A stretch of DNA of 64,000 nucleotides from Streptomyces catenulae (GCF_000718015.1 NZ_JODY01000027.1:1-64000); one strand, 5' to 3'. Shown: positions 1-8,861, counted from the first letter of the stretch. The notes: generated from the sequence alone by a model not told the origin. Program-made: numbers and translations.

Positions 1-30
1 ACTCTGTGGGAGAGTAGGACGCCGCCGAAC
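1..30 (+). rRNA. 5S rRNA, 3' end (partial)
   Basis: The first 30 bases match the conserved 3' end of actinobacterial 5S rRNA, ending in GCCGCCGAAC, and are followed at once by an rRNA-type terminator. The rest of the rRNA operon lies upstream of the window. The call rests on recognition of the tail only. Confidence 0.85.
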
Positions 31-39
31 AATTTTTAC

Positions 40-89
40 GCTCCGGTCCCCGGAAACCAGTGATGGTTTCCGGGGACCGGAGCATTTTT
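40..89 (+). terminator. rRNA operon terminator
   Basis: A perfect 20-bp inverted repeat (40-59 and 64-83) with a 4-base GTGA loop is followed by five T residues (85-89). It sits directly behind the 5S rRNA end, as expected for an intrinsic terminator of the rRNA operon. Confidence 0.93.
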
Positions 90-146
90 GCGTTCAGGGT
101 CCGGATTTCGCTGGTCTGCGGGGGCGGGCGCTGCGATGCTGAGGCG

Positions 147-671
147 ATGGCGTACCTGATCAGGCCGGTGACGGCGGACGAGTGGAAGCGGCTCAAAGAG
201 CTGAGGCTGGCGGCGCTGGCTGATCCCGCGGCGCGGATGGCGTTTCACCAGACGTTCGAGGAGGCGGCGGCGCAGCCGGAGGAGTACTGGCGGCGGCACA
301 CCGCACGTAACGACGAGAGCGGGAGCACGCGGACGCTCATCGGCGAGGGGCCGGACGGCAGCTGGGGCGGGATGGTCGTGGTGCGGCTGGTCGAGGGGGC
401 CGAGGTGCCGCAGACGGAGGTCGTCGCGGTGTACGTACGGCCCGAGCACCGGGGGACGGGGCTGTCGCGGGAGCTGTTCGAGGCGGCGCTCGGCTGGTCG
501 TGGAGTCTGTCGGAGCCGGTCGTGGCCCGCGTACGGGTGTGGGTGCACGAGGAGAACGCTTCGGCGGAGGGGCTGTACCGGGCGCTGGGGTTCGCGCCGA
601 CGGGGCGGACCGCGGCGGATCCGAGGAATCCGGCGGCCGTCGAGCGGGAGATGGCGCTGACCCGGCTGTAG
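147..671 (+). CDS. GNAT family N-acetyltransferase
   Basis: A 174-residue protein beginning MAYLIRPVTADEW, typical of the N-terminus of a GNAT acetyltransferase. The acetyl-CoA binding motif is seen as RPEHRGTGLSRELFEAAL (R-x-x-G-x-G/A type), and a C-terminal NASAEGLYRALGF segment is the usual motif B region. The substrate is unknown; it would transfer acetyl from acetyl-CoA to a small molecule or protein in the cytoplasm. The open frame extends up to base 60, but that start lies inside the rRNA terminator, so the ATG at 147 was chosen. It stands alone between the rRNA terminator and the convergent T4SS-like operon. Confidence 0.85.
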   Translation: MAYLIRPVTADEWKRLKELRLAALADPAARMAFHQTFEEAAAQPEEYWRRHTARNDESGSTRTLIGEGPDGSWGGMVVVRLVEGAEVPQTEVVAVYVRPEHRGTGLSRELFEAALGWSWSLSEPVVARVRVWVHEENASAEGLYRALGFAPTGRTAADPRNPAAVEREMALTRL

Positions 672-701
672 GCGGGTGCCCGCTCGCCGGGGCCGTATGG
701 C

Positions 702-2603
702 TCAGAGGGGCAGGTCGGCGTGGGGCCAGCGGGCGCGGGCCTGTTCCGGGGAGCGCATCGTGGCGAGGGTGAGCAGGCCGCGGGCCGGGTCCGTGCGGAG
801 CAGGTCCGGCAGGGCGGGCAGCGGGGCCAGGGCGGCGATGTCGTCCAGTACGAGGGTGAGCGGCGGGTCGAGGCGGCCGGTGGCGGTGCGGGCGGCGAGC
901 CGACGGGCGTGTTCGACGACGTGTGTCAGGAGCGCGGTGAGCAGGGGCATCGCGCCCGGGTCGGTGCGCGGGTCCTCCAGCGCGTCGCCGACGACGTAGA
1001 GGGTGCCGCCCTCGTCGAGGAAGGCGTCGAGGGCGAGGGTGTCGGGGCGCTGGGCGTTGCAGGCGTCGCGGATGTGGACCGAGCCGAGGGCGGACAGGGC
1101 GCGGCCCGCCAAGTCCTTCGCGCGGTCGCGGCGTTCGGGGTGGGCGGTCAGCACCGATTCCAGTTCGCCTGCCTGACCGGCGGCGCACTTCGGGTCGGTG
1201 CGCAGGATGCGGACCGGTTCCTGGGCGCCGCCGGTGGCGTGCGCCCAGCGGTGCAGCTGGCGGAAGGGGCGTCCGTCCACCGCGGCGGCGTGCAGCCAGC
1301 AGCGGAGCAGCGTCCGGGCGGCGTCGGCGACGGCCGCGTCCAGGGTGCTGTGCGGCTGTACGGGGGCGAGCAGCGCGGCGGCGCGGGTGGTGGCGGTGGC
1401 GAGGTCCTCGCAGCCGGTCGTCGGGGACCAGCGGAGCCGGGACGGGGTGTCGAGGCGGTGCGCCGGGTCGTAGGCGAGGACCGGGCCGAGCTTGGCGCGG
1501 GTGTCCTTGGTGGCCGACCAGAGCGACGGGTCGGTGGTCGCGAGGACGACGGGGCCCGGCGCGGCGGTGACGGTGGTCAGCGCGGCGGCGGTGGCGGCGG
1601 ACCGGTCGGCGCCGAAGTGCAGGCGGGGGAGGGCGGGTTCGGTGGCCGCGGTGGTGAGGGGCGCCGCGGTGGCCGCGGTGGCGGCCAGGGCGACGGCGGG
1701 GGCTTCGGCGGTGCCGGTGCCGGTGGGCGTGCTCGTGCCGGGAGTGGTGCCCGTAGGGGCGCTGAGGGCGGCTGTGGTCGGGCCGGGGAGCGTGGTGGTG
1801 GCGAGGGCGGTCGCGGCGGTGCCGGGGGTCGCGGTGCCCGTGGCGCCAAGGGCGGTGCCCGTGACGGCGGGGGCCGATTCGGCGAGGGAAGCCGGGTCGG
1901 TGGGGGCGCCGGGAGCCGTACCCGTACGGGTATCTGAGCCTGGGTCAGGGGTCGACGCGGGCCCCGGGGTCGTACCCGGAGACGGGTCAGGGATCGACGC
2001 GGGCCCCGGGGCGACAGGGGCCGGTTGTGCGGCCGGGCCCGTAGGGGGTTGTTTCGACGGGCCCGGGAGGGTTCCTGCGCGGCGGGCCCGGCGGAGGGCG
2101 CGGTAGCGGGTGAGGGTGCCCAGGGTGAAGAGGGTCAGGACCAGGAGGACCATCAGCTGGCCGACGAGGAGGCCCCAGAAGAGGCCGTAGCCGGAGAGTT
2201 GGGCCTTGGGGGTGCCGGGCCAGGCGCCGGGGAGGTCGTGGGGGTCGGTGACGAGGTGGCGCAGGGCCGTGGGGGTGCCGGAGTAGGTGACGCCGTCGGG
2301 CCAGGCGCCGTGGCTGAGGAGTCCGGCGAGGCCGGTCGCGGTCCAGATCAGGACGCTCAGACCGAGGAGGAAGAGGAGCAGCCCGATGAGCAGGGAGTCC
2401 GGGACGCCGCCGTGCTGGCGTGGGCCGCGGCCGGGCCGGGGGCCGCGTGGGCCGGGGGCGTACCGGTCGTCGTACGCCCCGGACCGCTCGTCGTACGCGC
2501 CCGGTTGGCCGCCGCGTGGGTCGTGGCCGTACGGGCCGCCGGGGGGCGCGTAGCCGTTGTCGTACGCCCCCGGGTGGCCGGTCGGGTCGGGGGGCGGGGT
2601 CAC
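702..2603 (-). CDS. VirD4/TraG-like type IV coupling protein homologue with degenerate P-loop
   Basis: 633 residues. A Pro/Gly/Tyr-rich N-terminus is followed by two membrane helices (about 71-94 and 139-163), a long Ala/Thr/Pro linker (about 180-325) and a VirD4-like domain. The segment GPVLAYDP...RLRWSPTTGCED (about 373-400) and the Walker B-like LTLVLDDIA (about 582-590) match the actinobacterial coupling-protein pattern. Where the Walker A lysine should be, the sequence reads GADRSAAT (331-338). The protein stops soon after QARARWP, where family members usually continue, so it may not hydrolyse ATP. The GTG start overlaps the stop of the upstream ATPase gene (GTGA), indicating translational coupling. 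It is the last gene of the minus-strand T4SS-like operon. Confidence 0.75.
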   Translation of the reverse strand: MTPPPDPTGHPGAYDNGYAPPGGPYGHDPRGGQPGAYDERSGAYDDRYAPGPRGPRPGRGPRQHGGVPDSLLIGLLLFLLGLSVLIWTATGLAGLLSHGAWPDGVTYSGTPTALRHLVTDPHDLPGAWPGTPKAQLSGYGLFWGLLVGQLMVLLVLTLFTLGTLTRYRALRRARRAGTLPGPSKQPPTGPAAQPAPVAPGPASIPDPSPGTTPGPASTPDPGSDTRTGTAPGAPTDPASLAESAPAVTGTALGATGTATPGTAATALATTTLPGPTTAALSAPTGTTPGTSTPTGTGTAEAPAVALAATAATAAPLTTAATEPALPRLHFGADRSAATAAALTTVTAAPGPVVLATTDPSLWSATKDTRAKLGPVLAYDPAHRLDTPSRLRWSPTTGCEDLATATTRAAALLAPVQPHSTLDAAVADAARTLLRCWLHAAAVDGRPFRQLHRWAHATGGAQEPVRILRTDPKCAAGQAGELESVLTAHPERRDRAKDLAGRALSALGSVHIRDACNAQRPDTLALDAFLDEGGTLYVVGDALEDPRTDPGAMPLLTALLTHVVEHARRLAARTATGRLDPPLTLVLDDIAALAPLPALPDLLRTDPARGLLTLATMRSPEQARARWPHADLPL

Positions 2604-4072
2604 GCCACCGTCTCGCTCGACTCGCCGTGGAGCTGGCGGGCCAGGGCCAGCGCTTCGGCGCGCTGTTCCGCCTCGGCGTCGGCGGCGGCCTCCAGGGCGC
2701 GGGCCTCGTCGGTGGGGAGGGCGGAGGCGGCGGAGACCTCGGACGCCTCGGTCATCGCGCGGTCGGTGTAGACCAGCGGGCGTTCCGCCTCGGTGATGAG
2801 GTGTTTGACGACCTGGACGTTGCCGTTGACGTCCCAGACGGCGATGCCGGGGGTCAGGGTCGGGATGATCTCGACGGCCCAGCGGGGCAGGCCGAGGACC
2901 TGGCCGGTGGCGCGGGCCTCGTCGGCTTTCTGGGCGTAGATCGTGCGGGTGGAGGCCATCTTGAGGATGGCGGCGGCCTCGCGGGCGGCGGCGCCGTCGA
3001 CGACGTCGCTGAGGTGGTGGACGACGGCGACGAAGGAGAGGCCGAGGCGGCGGCCGAACTTCAGCAGGCGCTGGAAGAGCTGCGCGACGAAGGGGGAGTT
3101 GATGATGTGCCACGCCTCCTCCACCAGGAAGATGCGCTTCTTGCGGTCCGGGCGGATCCAGGTGTGCTCCAGCCACACGCCGACGATTGCCATGAGGATC
3201 GGCATGGCGATGGAGTTGCGGTCGATGTGCGAGAGGTCGAAGACGATCAGCGGGGCGTCGAGGTCGATGCCGGCGGTCGTCGGGCCGTCGAACATGCCGC
3301 GCAGGTCACCGTCGACGAGGCGGTCGAGGACGAGGGCGACGTCCAGGCCCCATGCCCGGACATCGTCTATGTCGACATTCATCGCCTCGGCGGCCTCGGC
3401 CTCCGGGTGGCGCAGCTGCTCGACGATGTCGGTGAGGACGGGCTGGCGGGGCGCGCCGGAGTCGTCGCCTCCGTCGCCGAACTCGCCGAGGACGGTGGAG
3501 TGGGCGACCTTGAGGGCGAAGCCGGAGCGCTCGTCCAGACCGCGGCCCATCGCGACCTCGATGATCGTCCGCAGCAGCGCGAGCTGGCCGGTGGTGGTGA
3601 TCGACGGGTCGAGCGGGTTGAGGCGGATGCCGCCGTTGAGGGCGGCGGTCGGGTCGAGGCGGATGGGGGTGATGCCGAGCTGTTCGGCGATGAGATTCCA
3701 CTCGCCGACGCCGTCCTCGCCCTGTGCGTCGAGGACGACGACCTGCCGGTCGCGGAAGCGGAGCTGGCGCAGTACGTACGTCTTCTCCAGCGCGGACTTG
3801 CCGTTGCCGGACTCGCCGAGGACCAGCCAGTGCGGGGCCGGGAGCTGCTGGCCGTAGAGCTGGAAGGGGTCGTAGATGTAGCCCTTGCCGCTGTAGACCT
3901 CGCGGCCGATGATGACGCCGGAGTCACCGAGGCCGGGGGCGGCGGTGGGCAGGTAGACGGCCTGCGCCTGCCCGGTGGAGGTGCGTACGGGCAGCCGCGT
4001 CGTCTCCACCTTCCCGAACAGGAAGGTGGTGAAGGCGTCGGTGAGCGCTCCGAGCGGATCGAGCATGGCCAT
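2600..4072 (-). CDS. VirB4-like T4SS ATPase (C-terminal ATPase half)
   Basis: 490 residues with Walker A GESGNGKS (86-93), an acidic strand VVVLDAQGE after it, a Walker B-like LIVFDLSHI (about 275-283) and IFLVEEAW (about 314-321), the order seen in VirB4/TraC ATPases. It lacks the N-terminal VirB4 region, which appears to be encoded by the preceding gene. It should power assembly of, or substrate transfer through, a membrane-bound secretion machine. The ATG follows GGGAGGCG with about 10 nt spacing and lies 22 nt after the preceding stop. The 3' end overlaps the coupling-protein start. Confidence 0.88.
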   Translation of the reverse strand: MAMLDPLGALTDAFTTFLFGKVETTRLPVRTSTGQAQAVYLPTAAPGLGDSGVIIGREVYSGKGYIYDPFQLYGQQLPAPHWLVLGESGNGKSALEKTYVLRQLRFRDRQVVVLDAQGEDGVGEWNLIAEQLGITPIRLDPTAALNGGIRLNPLDPSITTTGQLALLRTIIEVAMGRGLDERSGFALKVAHSTVLGEFGDGGDDSGAPRQPVLTDIVEQLRHPEAEAAEAMNVDIDDVRAWGLDVALVLDRLVDGDLRGMFDGPTTAGIDLDAPLIVFDLSHIDRNSIAMPILMAIVGVWLEHTWIRPDRKKRIFLVEEAWHIINSPFVAQLFQRLLKFGRRLGLSFVAVVHHLSDVVDGAAAREAAAILKMASTRTIYAQKADEARATGQVLGLPRWAVEIIPTLTPGIAVWDVNGNVQVVKHLITEAERPLVYTDRAMTEASEVSAASALPTDEARALEAAADAEAEQRAEALALARQLHGESSETVA

Positions 4073-4094
4073 GACGTACGCGCCTCCCAGCGGC

Positions 4095-5654
4095 TTAGCG
4101 GCGGATTCCGGTCGCGAACGGCAGGGTGTTGACGAACGCCCGGTGGTGCTCGCGGTCGCACCACTCCAGCTTGAGATAGGACTTTCCGGCCGAGGCGCGG
4201 ATGGTGCGCTTGTCGCGGGCGAGCGCCTCGGGCGAGCGGGAGGAGACCGTCAGATAGCCGACGAGGTTGACCCCGGCGGCTCCGGAGGCGAGGTCCTCGC
4301 CGCGCTGGTCGACGCGGCCGTGGTGGGCGACGTCGCGGGGGTCGACGACGCGGTTCATCTTCGCGGCGCGGCTGGCCTCGGCGTCGTCGTTGGTCTTCTC
4401 CGTCAGCATCCGCTCGATGGCGATCTCGGTGGGCTCCAGGTCCATGCAGACCGCGACGGTGCGGATGACGTCGGGGGTGTGGACCAGCAGCGGGGCGAGG
4501 AAGTTGACGCCGACCGGGGTCAGCGGCCACTCCTTGATCCAGGCGGTGGCGTGGCACCAGGGGGCGCGGGTGGTCGACTCGCGGGTCTTGGCCTGGAGGT
4601 ACGTCGGCTCCACCGCGTCCAGCTCGGCGGGCCAGGCGTTGCGCTTGCTCATCGCCTGGATGTGGTCGATGGGGTGGTCCGGGTCGTACATGGAGTGCAC
4701 GAGGGAGGCGAGGCGGGCCTGGCCGAGCGGTTGGCGGACGCGGATGTCGGCCTCGGCGAGGCGGGCGCAGATGTCGGTCAGCTCGCGGGCCATGACGACG
4801 GCGAGACCGGCGTCGCGGTCGAGCTTGCCGCGGCCCGGACCGCCGCGCTGGGCGGCCGCGGCGCGGGCCATCGTCATCGCCTCGGCGGCCAGCTCGCGGT
4901 CGTAGTGCATACAGGCGACGAGGTAGGCGCGGTGCTGCTCGGAGGAGGTGGAGACCATCGACTGGAGCTGGTCGTACGACTCCTGGAGCCAGGCGGGGGA
5001 GGCGGTGTCGCCGCGCTGGGCGACGTCCTTGGCGTGCGCGTCCGGGTCGGCGGGCAGGGTGCGGGCCAGCATCTGGAGGCGGGTGACGAAGCCGTCACCG
5101 TTGGCGACGTGCTTGAGCAGCGTGCCGAAGCGGTCGACCAGTGCTTCCTGGTCCTCGCTGTCGCGCAGCCCGACGCCGGGGCCCTCGATCTCGATGGCGG
5201 CGGTGACGGTGCGGCGGTCGGCGTGGAGGAGGACGGCGATCTCGTCGGGGCCGAAGGGGGCGGCGAGCCAGTTGATACGGCCGATGCCGGGCGGCGGGCC
5301 GATCTCCACCTCGCGTCCGTCGAGCCGGGTGCCCGCCTCGGCGGCGGTGGAACGGTAGGCGGTGCCGCGGCGGAGGGTGCGGCGGTAGCTGCGCCGGATC
5401 TCGAACCACTTGTAGAACGTGCGGCCCTTGTACGGGACGTACACGGCGGCCAGGCCCAGCATCGGGAAGGCGGTGAGGGCGATGATCCGCATCGCCAGGA
5501 CCTTGATCGCCAGGCCGCCGACCATGCCGAGGAAGGCGCAGACGATGATCAGGGCGATCTCGCCGGTCTCGCGGTTCTTGCCGATGACGGCGTTGGGCCG
5601 GGCGCGGCCGATCAGGTACGTCCTGCGGGGCGCGATCGGATGGGGGGTGGTCAC
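4095..5654 (-). CDS. SCO6880-family protein: VirB3-like helices fused to VirB4 N-terminal-like domain
   Basis: 519 residues. Two hydrophobic helices near the N-terminus (about 32-54 and 57-75) are followed by a soluble region with alternating beta/alpha character. It has no Walker motif. This matches the family annotated in Streptomyces as SCO6880-like, and the layout (short VirB3/PrgI-like membrane part plus VirB4 N-terminal-like part) complements the ATPase encoded just downstream. GTG start with a good GGAGG upstream; the GTG overlaps the stop of the TrbL-like gene as GTGA. Its likely role is as the membrane-proximal part of the secretion ATPase complex. The domain assignment is inferred from order and topology. 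Confidence 0.8.
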   Translation of the reverse strand: MTTPHPIAPRRTYLIGRARPNAVIGKNRETGEIALIIVCAFLGMVGGLAIKVLAMRIIALTAFPMLGLAAVYVPYKGRTFYKWFEIRRSYRRTLRRGTAYRSTAAEAGTRLDGREVEIGPPPGIGRINWLAAPFGPDEIAVLLHADRRTVTAAIEIEGPGVGLRDSEDQEALVDRFGTLLKHVANGDGFVTRLQMLARTLPADPDAHAKDVAQRGDTASPAWLQESYDQLQSMVSTSSEQHRAYLVACMHYDRELAAEAMTMARAAAAQRGGPGRGKLDRDAGLAVVMARELTDICARLAEADIRVRQPLGQARLASLVHSMYDPDHPIDHIQAMSKRNAWPAELDAVEPTYLQAKTRESTTRAPWCHATAWIKEWPLTPVGVNFLAPLLVHTPDVIRTVAVCMDLEPTEIAIERMLTEKTNDDAEASRAAKMNRVVDPRDVAHHGRVDQRGEDLASGAAGVNLVGYLTVSSRSPEALARDKRTIRASAGKSYLKLEWCDREHHRAFVNTLPFATGIRR

Positions 5655-6940
5655 CGCCCCTCACCTCCTGCTGACTTGCCGGTGCGGGAGCCGCCGGGGG
5701 CGCCGGAGCCGGGGTTGGTACGGGGGGCCGGTGGGGCGGTGCGGGAGCTGTGGGCGGCGACGCCGCCGGCCACGCCGCCCGCCGGGGACTGGCCGCCGCC
5801 GCTCTGGGACTGGCCGCCGCCGTCGGACTTGCGGCTGCTGTGGGTCTTGATGCCCTGGGAGACGAGGGCGGCGGGGGAGGAGACCATGGCGGCCGCCTGA
5901 CTGCCGTCGGTGGCGCGCCCCTTGTTCGTCCGCGCGGAGACCATCTCGTCGCCGAAGCCGGGGACGAAGCGGTAGATCACCGCGCTGGCGAAGATCGCGA
6001 GGACGATGATGGCGAGGCCGGAGACGACGGCGGAGAAGGCGTTGGGGCCCTCGTCGGAGGAGAGCGCACCGGCGATGCCGAGGACGATCACGATCACCGG
6101 TTTCACCATGATCACCGCGATCATGATCCCGGCCCAGCGGCGGACGTGGCCCCACATGTTCTTGTCGACGAGCCCGGCGTAGACGACGGTGCCGAGCAGC
6201 GCGCCGACGTACAGCAGCGCGGCGCGGATCACCAACTCCAGCCAGAGCACACCGGCGGCGAGCACCGAGACCAGCGAGACGACGATCAGCATGATCGGGC
6301 CGCCGCCGATGTCGGTGCCCTTGGTCAGCGCCGCGGAGAACGCCCCGAAGAAGGTGTCGGTCTTCGCCCCGGTGCCCTTCGCGATGATCTCGGTGATGCT
6401 GTCGGTCGCGGAGACCACGGTGTAGAGGATCAGCGGCGTGAACGCGGAGGCGAGCACGGTCAGCCAGAGGAACCCGACCGCCTCGCTGATCGCCTCCGTC
6501 AGCCGGACACCCCGCACGGCGCGCTTGGCGACGGCGAGCAGCCACAGGACGAGGGTGAGGACGGTCGAGGCGGCGAAGACGACGGCGTACTGGCGCAGGA
6601 ACGCGGAGTTGGTGAAGTCGACCTGCGAGGTCGCCTTCACGGCGTCGGCCAGCTTGTCGACGATCCAGGCGGCGGCCTTGGCACAGCCCTTGGCGAGGGA
6701 GGTGAGGGGGTCCAGGGGGTTGTTGTCGAACGGGGTGCTCGGTGTCGTGCTGCCGCTGCCCGGTGCGTTCTGTTCGCAGTTCTCCTTGGCAGGGCCGCTG
6801 AGGATGCTGCAGCGTTCCCTTGTCGGTGACGGATCGGGGCCGGGGGCGGCCATGACGCGGGTGGCGCACATGAACACCGCGGTCTGAACCGCGGCGAGAA
6901 CCGAGACGACCGAGAACGCGCGGCGGCTGTTACCGGGCAT
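5651..6940 (-). CDS. VirB6/TrbL-like polytopic membrane protein
   Basis: 429 residues. An N-terminal signal-like segment (RRAFSVVSVLAAVQTAVFMCATRV) is followed by a Cys-containing extracellular loop and then five or six hydrophobic helices (for example AVVFAASTVLTLVLWLLAVA and LIVVSLVSVLAAGVLWLELV). The tail is a disordered Gly/Ser/Gln/Ala-rich stretch. This is the topology of TrbL/VirB6 channel components of type IV systems. The start chosen is ATG at 6940 with GGAGGG 7 nt upstream; the frame is open to 7009 but would overlap the previous gene more. It overlaps the upstream gene by 11 nt and the downstream gene by 4 nt, so the operon is tight. Confidence 0.83.
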   Translation of the reverse strand: MPGNSRRAFSVVSVLAAVQTAVFMCATRVMAAPGPDPSPTRERCSILSGPAKENCEQNAPGSGSTTPSTPFDNNPLDPLTSLAKGCAKAAAWIVDKLADAVKATSQVDFTNSAFLRQYAVVFAASTVLTLVLWLLAVAKRAVRGVRLTEAISEAVGFLWLTVLASAFTPLILYTVVSATDSITEIIAKGTGAKTDTFFGAFSAALTKGTDIGGGPIMLIVVSLVSVLAAGVLWLELVIRAALLYVGALLGTVVYAGLVDKNMWGHVRRWAGIMIAVIMVKPVIVIVLGIAGALSSDEGPNAFSAVVSGLAIIVLAIFASAVIYRFVPGFGDEMVSARTNKGRATDGSQAAAMVSSPAALVSQGIKTHSSRKSDGGGQSQSGGGQSPAGGVAGGVAAHSSRTAPPAPRTNPGSGAPGGSRTGKSAGGEGR

Positions 6941-7775
6941 AGGTGAACCCTCCAAACCCTTCGACCGCACCTGCGATCTCCTTCGCTCCGGATGCGGGGA
7001 CGTCCCCACTGACCGGTGCCGGGCCGTTCTTCTGCGTCTGGGAAACGGCCTTCCAGTCCTTGCCGGTCCAGGTCAGCTTCATCGTGACGGTGAACCACGT
7101 GGTGGTCACCGGCTTGGTGGAGCCGCTGCCCGCCATGCCGAGGAGCCCCGTGCACCACACGTCGACGGTGGCCCCGTCGTCGGCGTAGGCCGTGGCCTTG
7201 GTGCCGATGGGGATGGTGCGGGAGATGAAGGTCATGCCCGAGGGGACGCTGCCGTCCGGCTTCAGGCCGACGGCCTTGCGGGCGTCGGACGTGTAGGCGT
7301 GGTCGAGATCCTTCTGGAACGTGCCGACGACGGAAGGCGCCATGACCGCGCTGACGATCTGGTGGCGCTTCTGGTCGTCGAACATGTCGGAGGATCCCAG
7401 CGCCACCGCATAATTCGCCGCCGCCGACTGCGCCCCCTGCTGGGTCTTGGCGAAGCCCTTGGCGATGGTGCCGTTCTTGTCCGTCACCGGGTCGGTGCCG
7501 GTGGGGGCGGTGGGTTGGGCGGCGGGGCCGTTCTTGGGGGCGCCGTCCGCGGTGTCGGTGGCGGGGTCGGAGCCGGAGCCGCGGTTGGCGAAGGCGATGG
7601 CGGCGATGAGGAGGACCACCACACCGACGACGGCGACGAGGTTGCGGCTGGAGAGCCCGGAGCGGGAGCGGCGCCCCGATCCGTAGGTGTCGCCCTCGCT
7701 CTCCGGAAGTCTGGTGCGGGTCTGGCCGGTGGGACTCGTGTAGTCGCCGCCGTAGCCGTCGTCGCTGGTACTCAT
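6930..7775 (-). CDS. VirB8/TcpC-like single-pass conjugal transfer protein
   Basis: 281 residues: a hydrophilic N-terminal tail (1-45), one membrane helix (about 46-64, NLVAVVGVVVLLIAAIAF), a Pro/Thr linker, and an extracytoplasmic domain of about 180 residues. Domain size and topology fit the VirB8/TcpC (NTF2-like) scaffold of Gram-positive type IV systems, but I see no diagnostic motif, so the family is inferred from position. ATG start preceded by GAGGGGG. It is the first gene of the 702-7775 block and is separated from the pilin gene by about 550 nt. Confidence 0.7.
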   Translation of the reverse strand: MSTSDDGYGGDYTSPTGQTRTRLPESEGDTYGSGRRSRSGLSSRNLVAVVGVVVLLIAAIAFANRGSGSDPATDTADGAPKNGPAAQPTAPTGTDPVTDKNGTIAKGFAKTQQGAQSAAANYAVALGSSDMFDDQKRHQIVSAVMAPSVVGTFQKDLDHAYTSDARKAVGLKPDGSVPSGMTFISRTIPIGTKATAYADDGATVDVWCTGLLGMAGSGSTKPVTTTWFTVTMKLTWTGKDWKAVSQTQKNGPAPVSGDVPASGAKEIAGAVEGFGGFTYAR

Positions 7776-8275
7776 CGCGTACGTGCCCCCTCAACCGCCA
7801 TTGCCGTCTCCGCCGTCGTCGCCGTCCCCGCCGTTGTGGGGCCGCCCTCGTATGACCGTAGCCGCGCGGTTGGCGGCTCGGGTGAAGTGGTACGAGTACA
7901 TCTCACCGTGACGGGTCCTCAGCTGCTGGGCGGTGTGGGTGAATGGGAGACTGTGCGGCTTTTATCCCCTTGGTGTGCACCCGCTTCACCGCCTCCCGCC
8001 GTGGCCTTCTTCCTTCCGGACGGACCTGTCCCCACGGGGTGGCCGCCCCAACCGGTCCGCTGGTCGCGGGCGTGCCGGGGTGGACCGGGAGTCCGGCCGT
8101 GCAGGGGTGAGCGGACGTCAGCATGGGGCCTCGGCGCGGGAGGTGGGGCCGTCGGGGGGTGGATGGAGGCACAGGGGCGGCGGACGGGGCGCATGCGGTG
8201 GGCGCCGGTGGCGGTCCGGCCCGGGGCGCGGCGCGCGGCGGGGGCCGCGGGGCCTGCGCGGTGGGGGAGGTGACG
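7776..8275. other. Intergenic region, no convincing gene
   Basis: About 500 bases between the VirB8-like gene and the pilin terminator. Open frames here are short, Pro/Arg-rich and lack ribosome binding sites, so I see no gene. Because the operon downstream on the minus strand begins at 7775, this stretch presumably carries its promoter, but I cannot point to a clear -10/-35. Confidence 0.5.
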
Positions 8276-8309
8276 GCCCGTCGGCCGCCGGGAGGGGCGG
8301 CCGACGGGC
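8276..8309 (-). terminator. Hairpin terminator after pilin-like gene
   Basis: A perfect 14-bp GC-rich inverted repeat (8276-8289 and 8296-8309) with a 6-base loop lies 12 nt after the stop of the pilin-like gene. There is no T-run, as is common in Streptomyces. It would separate highly expressed pilin mRNA from the rest of the cluster. Confidence 0.7.
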
Positions 8310-8321
8310 GTCGAGGGCGCG

Positions 8322-8639
8322 CTACACGGCCATGCCGTAGACGATCGTGAAGAGGGTGCCGAGGGAGCCGATGATGAAGACGCCGGTGAGACCGGCGACG
8401 ATCAGGCCCTTGCCCTGCTCGGCGCTGAAGGTGTCGCGGAGCGCGGTGGCGCCGATCCGCTGCTTGGCGGCGCCCCAGAAGGCGATGCCCAGGCAGATCA
8501 GGATCGCGACGGCCATGATGACCTCGACCATCACGCGCGCCTCGTGGCCCAGCGTGCCGAACGGGCCCCAGTCCGGGGCGATTCCACCGATGATGGTGCT
8601 GATGTCGCCCTTGTCGGCCGCAATGAACATTGAACTCAC
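8322..8639 (-). CDS. VirB2-like small membrane protein (putative pilin)
   Basis: Up to 105 residues with two hydrophobic helices (about 37-55, VMVEVIMAVAILICLGIAFW, and about 79-101, LIVAGLTGVFIIGSLGTLFTIVYG) separated by a short basic/polar loop. That is the size and hairpin topology of VirB2/TraA-type pilins, although there is no long cleaved leader. The frame can start at GTG 8639 or ATG 8630; an AAAGGGG site precedes both, and its spacing fits the ATG slightly better. It has its own terminator and a long upstream control region, suggesting separate, possibly stronger, expression than the rest of the cluster. Confidence 0.72.
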   Translation of the reverse strand: MSSMFIAADKGDISTIIGGIAPDWGPFGTLGHEARVMVEVIMAVAILICLGIAFWGAAKQRIGATALRDTFSAEQGKGLIVAGLTGVFIIGSLGTLFTIVYGMAV

Positions 8640-8808
8640 CGCCCCTTTATGGGTAGTTGTGGTCCCCTGAATATCTGACAGGGGTCAGTCTCCATCTTCG
8701 CCGACAAAGACACCACCGGATGTCGACTTGGCGGCATTCTTGCGCGGATCTCGTAGGGGTGGGGTGAGGATCGGCCCTGCGACGACCGGCGTCACCCGGG
8801 AAACCCGT

Positions 8809-8838
8809 GTGATGTCACTGTGTGTATCACGTATGATA
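8809..8838. promoter_or_regulatory. Overlapping inverted repeats, possible operator
   Basis: GTGAT (8809-8813) pairs with ATCAC (8826-8830), and TATCA (8825-8829) pairs with TGATA (8834-8838) around a CGTA centre. The A/T-rich palindromic character stands out against the GC-rich surroundings and lies between the iterated repeats and the pilin-like gene. An operator role is inferred. Confidence 0.45.
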
Positions 8839-8861
8839 ACCGTGAGCAATGATGGAGTGAA

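Noticed and set aside
720..1937. Long plus-strand frames opposite the coupling-protein gene
   Set aside because: They are Gly/Arg/Ala-rich mirror frames of a high-GC gene with no ribosome site or domain.
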